This document shows, in pieces, positions 58,681-64,000 of a DNA stretch of 64,000 bases. Position 1 is the stretch's first letter, and the number at the start of each line of letters is the position of its first letter. The stretch comes from Rickettsiales bacterium (GTDB taxonomy: Bacteria > Pseudomonadota > Alphaproteobacteria > Rickettsiales > CANDYO01). The position numbers were made by a program, and so were the translations under genes. The stretch spans positions 62,001 to 126,000 of the forward strand of contig JAOARE010000020.1 in the NCBI GenBank assembly GCA_025210695.1, read 5' to 3'. A model generated the notes under the pieces. The model searched no databases, was not told where the DNA came from, and saw only the letters and a list, made by a program, of their open reading frames with translations.

Positions 58681-59839
58681 ATGAGCAATAGGATTGGAAC
58701 TTATATCTTAAAAAAATTAGCTACAGAAAGTTATAAAGCTTATGTCCCCCTCCTCTGCCCCCTCAACCCTCAATTTAAGTTAATAAACTATATCCCTATA
58801 TAGAAAGATCAACATTAGCACTTGCTGAACTTAATAGTATTGCAAAAAAAGATTATGCCTAGTATATCTCTTTTTATTTATATGTACGTGCGTAAAGAGA
58901 CATTACTTTCTTCTCAAATTGAGGGAACCCAAAGCTCATTTGCAGATTTGATGTTATTTGAACGCCATCAGAAAAATAACATTTCTGTGGATGATATTGA
59001 AGAAGTATCTAGAGATGTAGAAGCAATTAATTATGGATTAGAAAGGCTTAAAAATCATTTCCCTTTACCCCTAAGGTTAATTTGTGAAATCCACTCGTTA
59101 TTATTATCAAGCAGCAGAGGGGAAAATAAATTACCAGGAGAGTTTAGAAGATCACAAATTTGGATTGGGAGAAGCAGACCAGGGAACGCTCTATTTGTTC
59201 CTCCACCTGTGGAAAATTTAATGGATTGTTTATCTAACTTAAAGTTTTTCTTTCACGAAAAAAATCTAAATTACCATCTTTAATTAAGACTGGTATAGCA
59301 CATGCATAATTTGAGACTATTCACCCTTTCTTAGATGGAAATGGAAGGTTGGGCAGATTGCTTATTAGTTTAATACTCTATCAAGAAGGTCTATTGGAAG
59401 AACCCCTTTTATATCTAAGTGTTTATTTTAAACAAAACAGAAGTACTTATTATAATTTATTACAACAAGTAAGACTTAAAGGTACATGGGAAACATGGTT
59501 AGAGTTTTTTTAGAGGGTGTTACTGAGTCAGCTAAACAGGCCATAAGTTCTGCTAAGAAAATAAATACCTTATTTGAGAAAGATTTATTAAAAATTCAAA
59601 AATTAGGTAGGAGCAGACTTTCTTGTATTGAAGTATTAGAATATCTAAAAACAATGCCTCAAACTTCAGTCCCTTTATTGAGCAAAGAATTAGGACTCAC
59701 ACCCCCAACTGTAAGAAGTACCTTTAATTCAATGTTAAAGTTAGGAATCCTAGAAGAGATCACAGGTAGGCAACGCGATAGAGTATATGTATATCGTAAA
59801 TACCTTGACATTCTTGGTGAAGGGGCGGAACCTTCATAA
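58681..59839 (+). pseudogene. Fic-family AMPylase gene, broken
   Basis: ATG 58681 starts 'MSNRIGTYILKKLATESYKA' and 'YVPL'. Shifted frames give 'RSTLALAELNSIAKK', then 'IYMYVRKETLLSSQIEGTQ' with the inhibitory-helix motif SSQIEG. A slip in an A-run near 59260 precedes 'LIKTGIAHA', a TAA where glutamine is expected, then the catalytic 'HPFLDGNGRLGRLLISLILY' and a winged-helix-like C-terminus ending at 59839. At least three frameshifts and one stop destroy it. Intact Fic proteins (about 370 residues) transfer AMP to target proteins. The two open pieces are 58822-59283 and 59486-59839. Confidence 0.85.
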
Positions 59840-60063
59840 TAAAAAGAAAAAACACATTTATGAATGTAATGCACAAAGAAATTCACTAGATATCCTTTAA
59901 TTAACTAAATACTATTTTGGACTTTAAAAATAAAGATTTGGTGGACTATTTTTATAATCATTTACTTCTTCAATGAGTTATAAGTTATTCTTTATGGGGT
60001 AACTTTATTGTTTAAATTTCATAATAATCCAAAGAAATAGCTTGTAACATGTTATAGGGTGTT

Positions 60064-60081
60064 ATATTATATATGTAATAT
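60064..60081. promoter_or_regulatory. Inverted repeat upstream of the antitoxin gene, possible operator
   Basis: ATATTA (60064-60069) and TAATAT (60076-60081) form a perfect inverted repeat around six bases, 23 bases before the ATG of a ribbon-helix-helix antitoxin gene. Such proteins usually repress their own operon by binding palindromes. The AT-richness of the region makes chance possible. Confidence 0.4.
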
Positions 60082-60104
60082 CATATAATTATGGAGTTAG
60101 AATT

Positions 60105-60347
60105 ATGAATGTAAACATCTATATAAATGATGATTTAGCCAAGCAATTAGACACGGTTGCAATAGATACTCATAAAAAACGTAATACCTTAATTCAGGAA
60201 GCTATAACCATGTTGGTAAAGAGTCATAAAAAAGAAAAATGGCCAGATTCTATTTTAGACTTTCAAGGCATTGAAAACATCTCTAGCTGGGAAGGATTCG
60301 AAGCACATCGAAAGGAATTGAAAGAGCCAAACACTGATATAGAGTGA
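60105..60347 (+). CDS. Ribbon-helix-helix antitoxin (VapB-type)
   Basis: 80 residues. Start 'MNVNIYINDDLAKQLDTVA' then 'KKRNTLIQEAITMLV' is a CopG-type ribbon-helix-helix. The C-terminal tail 'WPDSILDFQGIENISSWEGF' is the toxin-wrapping segment found in antitoxins paired with PIN toxins. GGAG precedes the ATG. The matching VapC lies two genes on, after an inserted membrane-protein gene. Likely also represses the operon. Confidence 0.8.
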   Translation: MNVNIYINDDLAKQLDTVAIDTHKKRNTLIQEAITMLVKSHKKEKWPDSILDFQGIENISSWEGFEAHRKELKEPNTDIE

Positions 60348-60387
60348 GATATTTATCATTTAACACAAAGGCAATAAGGATAGCAAA

Positions 60388-60858
60388 ATGAAAAAAACAA
60401 TTATTTATACAATCATTATCTTAAGTATTACCATTTTAATTCTTCTTATTAAATACACTGACACTCAAAAGAATAATTTAAAAAATACATATGATGAATG
60501 TATTGCTAATAAAATAGATTCACTTAATAATGCTGAGTTACAAGAATATCACAATAATTCAGATATATGCTTTAGAGACACAGCGAAAGATATTGTTTCT
60601 CTACCAAACTTCTTACTTAATTCAATAGCTAAATCAACAGGTGCTTCGGTTGTTAAGGTCCCTCCTGAAAGTTGTTCTCAAATATTGAACTATACAAATG
60701 AATCGATAAAACAAGATTATTATGAGATCGGCACTTCTTGTTATATGAAAGTTTATGGGGAAGAAGAATATAATAAAATGAAAGGATTAGCTGAGGAAAT
60801 TAAAAAAGATATAAGTAATACATCAGTACCCAAAACCAATATATATAAGAATTATTAG
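60388..60858 (+). CDS. Membrane-anchored hypothetical protein between antitoxin and toxin
   Basis: 156 residues: an N-terminal membrane helix (KKTIIYTIIILSITILILLI), then a probably periplasmic domain with four cysteines that could form disulphides (DECIANK, DICFRD, ESCSQI, TSCYMK). AAGGA precedes the ATG. It starts 40 bases after the antitoxin gene, and its stop is one base before the toxin start. Unknown family; an unusual position for a gene inside a vapBC pair. Confidence 0.7.
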   Translation: MKKTIIYTIIILSITILILLIKYTDTQKNNLKNTYDECIANKIDSLNNAELQEYHNNSDICFRDTAKDIVSLPNFLLNSIAKSTGASVVKVPPESCSQILNYTNESIKQDYYEIGTSCYMKVYGEEEYNKMKGLAEEIKKDISNTSVPKTNIYKNY

Positions 60859-60859
60859 C

Positions 60860-61264
60860 ATGAGATATTTATTAGATACTTGTGTACTAAGTGATTTCAT
60901 TAAAGGTGATATCAAAACTATTAAACGAATCAAAAATTGTAGTCCTTCTGAGTTAGCAATCTCTGCCATAACGATAATGGAAATAGAATATGGCACTCTA
61001 TTGCTTCAAGATAAAATATCAGTCGCTATCAAAGATATTCTTATGGACTTCATCCAATCAATAAAGATCATTCCTTTTAATAAGGAGATCGCATTAGAAG
61101 CTGCATTAATTAGAGCTAATTTACATAAACAGGGTAAGTCAATTGGCTATTATGATATTCTAATAGGAGCAACAGCTGCTTTTCATAATTTGACTATGAT
61201 TACTTCGAATATTGAAGAATTCAACAAAATAGAGAAGCTTATAGTATATAACTGGCAAGAGTAA
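60860..61264 (+). CDS. vapC: PIN-domain toxin VapC
   Basis: 134 residues. PIN signatures: 'MRYLLDTCVLSDFIKGD' with D6, 'AITIMEIEYGTLL' with E41/E43, and 'SIGYYDILIGATAA' with a further Asp, then 'LTMITSNIEEF'. VapC proteins are Mg-dependent RNases that cut tRNA or rRNA and halt growth until neutralised. It starts one base after the membrane-protein stop and has no ribosome site of its own, so translation is probably coupled. Confidence 0.9.
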   Translation: MRYLLDTCVLSDFIKGDIKTIKRIKNCSPSELAISAITIMEIEYGTLLLQDKISVAIKDILMDFIQSIKIIPFNKEIALEAALIRANLHKQGKSIGYYDILIGATAAFHNLTMITSNIEEFNKIEKLIVYNWQE

Positions 61265-61318
61265 ACTAATCTATATAATTTAAGAATCCTATAAACTTGA
61301 TTAAAAGAAGAAATAACT

Positions 61319-61960
61319 ATGATTGAATATGATATATTACTTAAAATAGGAATCACATATTTGCTAGCAATTATGTCTCCTGGACCTTCTATAATTGCAA
61401 TATTTAGAAATGGCTCTATCTATGGACAAAAAGTTGGAATATGTACAGCTCTTGGTACGATAATTGGAATTGCACTACAAGCATTCTATATTCTTCTAGG
61501 AATTAACTTTACATATTCCTTGTATATTATGGAGATACTTCAAATTATTTGTGCAGCATATTTAATGTATTTAGGTATAACCGGACTAATTAGAACTATC
61601 CACAATACAGATAAAATAACTATAGGAGAAGCAAAAAATAGTAATCAAACTATGACCACTAAAGAAGGTTTTAAACAAGGGTTTTTGATAGATGCACTAA
61701 ATCCATTAGCTTTATCTTTCTTTTTAACAATATTCTCAACATTTATTGCAAAAGACGCTACTACATTATTTAAAGTGGTATGCTGGTTAGAAATTGTAAT
61801 CATAGGTGCAATTTGGTTTATTGGAGCATCTATATTTATCTCTTCTAATACTATCCAAAGTATTTTAACAGGAAGGACTGCAAAATATATCAATATTATA
61901 ACTTTAGTTCTATTTGTATTTTTTGGGTGGAACTTACTCTTTAAGGCTGTGCTTAATTAA
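61319..61960 (+). CDS. LysE/RhtB-family amino-acid exporter
   Basis: 213 residues with about six hydrophobic helices. 'AIMSPGPSIIAIFRNGSIYG' followed by 'GICTALGTIIGIALQAFYIL' is the family signature, and 'GFLIDALNPLALSFFLTIF' is the second conserved half. It exports amino acids or small metabolites across the inner membrane. AGAAG precedes the ATG. Cargo gene of the mobile region; substrate not readable. Confidence 0.9.
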   Translation: MIEYDILLKIGITYLLAIMSPGPSIIAIFRNGSIYGQKVGICTALGTIIGIALQAFYILLGINFTYSLYIMEILQIICAAYLMYLGITGLIRTIHNTDKITIGEAKNSNQTMTTKEGFKQGFLIDALNPLALSFFLTIFSTFIAKDATTLFKVVCWLEIVIIGAIWFIGASIFISSNTIQSILTGRTAKYINIITLVLFVFFGWNLLFKAVLN

Positions 61961-62088
61961 ATATAACAAAAACCATATACCTTTATTGAGGGTGTTTATT
62001 TTTATAATTCTATTATTCAGTTTTTCCTACAAGACCCTAGAACATTGTGTTAATATCTAGATAATATGTTAATAATCTATAGATTAAA

Positions 62089-63747
62089 GTGAAACCCAAA
62101 CCAACTTCAACAGTATCAAACATTCCAAGTTTAGATAGCTATATTACTCAGAAAGTTAATATAGAATCCAATGAACAATTCTCAATTCTAAAATATACAA
62201 TAAGACAGACTAATGAAATCACGGAGATAGCAAATGCTCTAGGAGCAGAACACGTTGTTCATTTACTAACTCTTACCCCTAGAAGATTAGCATATTATGA
62301 AACAATAGCTTGCATTGAAACAGAAGTTAAACAATATAACAGCAGTGACTTATCTGCCATAGTACAAGATGTATACAAAAACCATATTATTCCCTTATTA
62401 AAAAGCACAAATCAACCTTCTGAAAAAACTTTGGAGAAAGTAATCTTTGAAAGAATACATAATAACATTCAAACGAGTCTTGAACAAGCATTAGCTGTTT
62501 TTCTAAAGTTTAATGTAGCTAATAATGATATACCAGATATTAAATCATTGAATGAAAAACAACGTTATTATCTTCGTGAAATTAAAGAAACCTATAACAA
62601 AGTAAAAATCCGTATCGATAATGGATTATATACTCCAGGAGAACATAGCTTTACAGATAACCATCTTTCTATTGTTCAAAAAATAGTCTATGACAAGTTC
62701 TACAACCAGAAGATGAGGGAAGAAATAGAACAACTTATTCAACCCTATATATCAAATATAATAGATTCAAAGCAAGTCTATTATCCTAAGCATACAATAA
62801 ATGGAAATACAGTACCATTAAGACGTCTCTCGTTACAAACAGGAAGTGATAGACATACATTTATGATTATAGGAGCCCCTGCATCTGGAAAAGGAACAGT
62901 TTTTGGGATGTCAATAATAGATGCTGAGAATTTAGGAATAGAAGAATCAAATATTGTAAAAGTTAACACTGACTCATATCGTAGTTTAGTTTCTAACCCA
63001 AAGGAATTAGGGCCTAATACTATAAATCATGCCAGTTTTAATCATGAAGAGTCATATTTAATCAGCAAAAATATTTATAGACATCTTAACAAAAAAGTTC
63101 TCAGTAACGAAGGCGCCCCACATATACTGATTGATACCGTATACCCAACACAAGAGAAAATAAATCTAGCTACCTTAGATGGTGGAAAACTTCACTTAAA
63201 TTGCGTCACTATACCTGTAGAAACAAGTATAAAGTGGGCAGCAGAAAGAGGTCGAAAAACTGGAAGGTTCATTGACACAACTCTTTTACGTAGAGCTCAT
63301 AAAGATATTAGTACGGATTTGCATAATATACTAATTGCAAACAAAGATAGTAATATAGAATACACAATAGTTGATAATAATGTTCCTAGAGGAAAGATTC
63401 CTATTTTAATTGAAGAGGGTAATTTTAAAGCAAAAAATATTAAAATCTGGGATTATAAAAGATCCAAAGAATTTCTAGAAAAGAAAGACCTCAATCAAAA
63501 TTTAACTACTGATCTAGTGTTAGCCTCTAGCAATCGTACTTTATCATCTTTAAGTAGTATAACAAAATTACAACAAGCAGGCCTCAATGTAGAATACGAT
63601 AAAAATATACCAGAAATGCCAGCTCCAAGAATAAAGCCTTCAATAAAAATAAGAAAGGCTCTCTCTCATAAAAGCAAAACTCATACTAATAATATAACAC
63701 CACACACTCTCAAAAAACGTGGAAAAAAAACAAAAACTAGAGTATAA
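62089..63747 (+). CDS. Zeta-toxin-like kinase protein, probable effector
   Basis: 552 residues from GTG 62089. The N-terminal 250 residues are helical and not recognised. A P-loop kinase domain follows: Walker A 'FMIIGAPASGKGTVFG' (G262 onward), 'VNTDSYRSLV' with the Asp of zeta toxins, 'ASFNHEESYLISKNIYRHL', 'HILIDTVYPT' and the basic 'AAERGRKTGRFIDTTLLRRA'. Zeta toxins phosphorylate UDP-N-acetylglucosamine; secreted relatives exist in intracellular bacteria. The C-terminus is very basic (HTLKKRGKKTKTRV), as in type IV secretion substrates. The small following gene could be a chaperone or antitoxin. Confidence 0.7.
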   Translation: MKPKPTSTVSNIPSLDSYITQKVNIESNEQFSILKYTIRQTNEITEIANALGAEHVVHLLTLTPRRLAYYETIACIETEVKQYNSSDLSAIVQDVYKNHIIPLLKSTNQPSEKTLEKVIFERIHNNIQTSLEQALAVFLKFNVANNDIPDIKSLNEKQRYYLREIKETYNKVKIRIDNGLYTPGEHSFTDNHLSIVQKIVYDKFYNQKMREEIEQLIQPYISNIIDSKQVYYPKHTINGNTVPLRRLSLQTGSDRHTFMIIGAPASGKGTVFGMSIIDAENLGIEESNIVKVNTDSYRSLVSNPKELGPNTINHASFNHEESYLISKNIYRHLNKKVLSNEGAPHILIDTVYPTQEKINLATLDGGKLHLNCVTIPVETSIKWAAERGRKTGRFIDTTLLRRAHKDISTDLHNILIANKDSNIEYTIVDNNVPRGKIPILIEEGNFKAKNIKIWDYKRSKEFLEKKDLNQNLTTDLVLASSNRTLSSLSSITKLQQAGLNVEYDKNIPEMPAPRIKPSIKIRKALSHKSKTHTNNITPHTLKKRGKKTKTRV

Positions 63748-63773
63748 TATCATTTTACGTTGGAGAATTATAA

Positions 63774-63965
63774 ATGCATAAAAGATATACACCTGAACAG
63801 CTAGCAAGATTGAGTAAAGCAAAGAAACAATATGAACAAAGTGGAAATGATTATGCCATTATAGATGAATACTTTAGAAAAGACAATTTCAACAATACTA
63901 AACTAGAACCACCTATAACTATTAATAAATCAAGGAAAAAAGAAAAAAAAACAAAACACATATAA
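63774..63965 (+). CDS. Small basic hypothetical protein
   Basis: 63 residues with GGAG nine bases before the ATG. Begins MHKRYTPEQLARLSKAKKQY (a helix) and ends in a basic tail (KSRKKEKKTKHI) like the upstream kinase's tail. Its TAA overlaps the ATG of the next frame (TAATG). Unknown function; position suggests it belongs with the zeta-like gene. Confidence 0.6.
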   Translation: MHKRYTPEQLARLSKAKKQYEQSGNDYAIIDEYFRKDNFNNTKLEPPITINKSRKKEKKTKHI

Positions 63966-64000
63966 TGAAAGTTTATAAAAAATATCTAACTATGGATATG
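63965..64000 (+). CDS. Start of a further gene, cut by window end
   Basis: ATG 63965 overlaps the previous stop and opens MKVYKKYLTMDM to the window edge. Translational coupling suggests a real gene; only 12 codons are visible. Confidence 0.4.
   Translation, partial: MKVYKKYLTMDM

Overview
The window is strongly AT-rich DNA. It most likely comes from an obligate intracellular alphaproteobacterium of the Rickettsiales (relatives of Orientia, Rickettsia, Jidaibacter or Midichloria). The reasons are a Ti-type TraA relaxase with traC/traD and a pTi-like oriT (the conjugative 'RAGE' element of Rickettsiales), an OTT_1508-type deaminase, giant TPR and ankyrin proteins, a typical alphaproteobacterial secB, and many decayed insertion sequences. 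No rRNA, tRNA or CRISPR array was seen.

Region 1 (1-13.5 kb) is a cluster of effector-like genes. It holds a >2064-residue protein (nucleotidyltransferase motif, TPRs, J-like domain, hydrophobic C-terminal module), an ankyrin protein, an OTT_1508-like deaminase, a hypothetical protein sharing a C-terminal module with the ankyrin protein, and an OTU cysteine protease. Transposon debris (Tn3, IS110, serine recombinase) lies between them. Region 2 (13.5-15.1 kb) is IS110/IS1595 wreckage.

Region 3 (15.1-36.0 kb) looks like one 21-kb operon of three large genes (4549, 1391 and about 985 residues). They combine a shared N-terminal domain, NB-ARC-type STAND ATPases, a clan CE (Ulp1/deubiquitinase-like) cysteine protease, three copies of a nucleotidyltransferase-plus-TPR module, and a common C-terminal module. 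Two of the three end in a tail motif that also ends the OTU protein.

Region 4 (36.0-43.6 kb) has a broken IS630 and, on the minus strand, two tiny coupled genes followed by a 1781-residue ABC/AAA ATPase fused to a DUF4435/TOPRIM nuclease domain (OLD/PARIS-like). Its C-terminus is the same hydrophobic module as in the first gene of the window. Region 5 (43.7-49.2 kb) has an IS1-family element with a canonical -1 slippery site, which has cut off an FG-GAP paralogue. Next to it are a 1174-residue double-beta-propeller (7 + 7 FG-GAP repeats) protein and secB with a coupled upstream gene.

Region 6 (49.6-64.0 kb) is mobile-element DNA: a DUF4143 ATPase, the 1935-residue TraA relaxase/helicase/primase, an oriT-like site, then a rightward run of traC, traD, a WGR protein, a ruined Fic gene, a VapBC-type toxin-antitoxin pair with a membrane protein inserted between its genes, a LysE-type exporter, a zeta-toxin-like kinase protein and small basic proteins.

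The overall picture is a module-swapping effector/toxin arsenal (OTU, clan CE protease, deaminase, NTase, STAND ATPase, ankyrin, TPR) next to conjugative machinery. Such domains are known from giant toxins of reproductive parasites. The particular combinations seen here, above all the shared C-terminal modules, are the main novelty.
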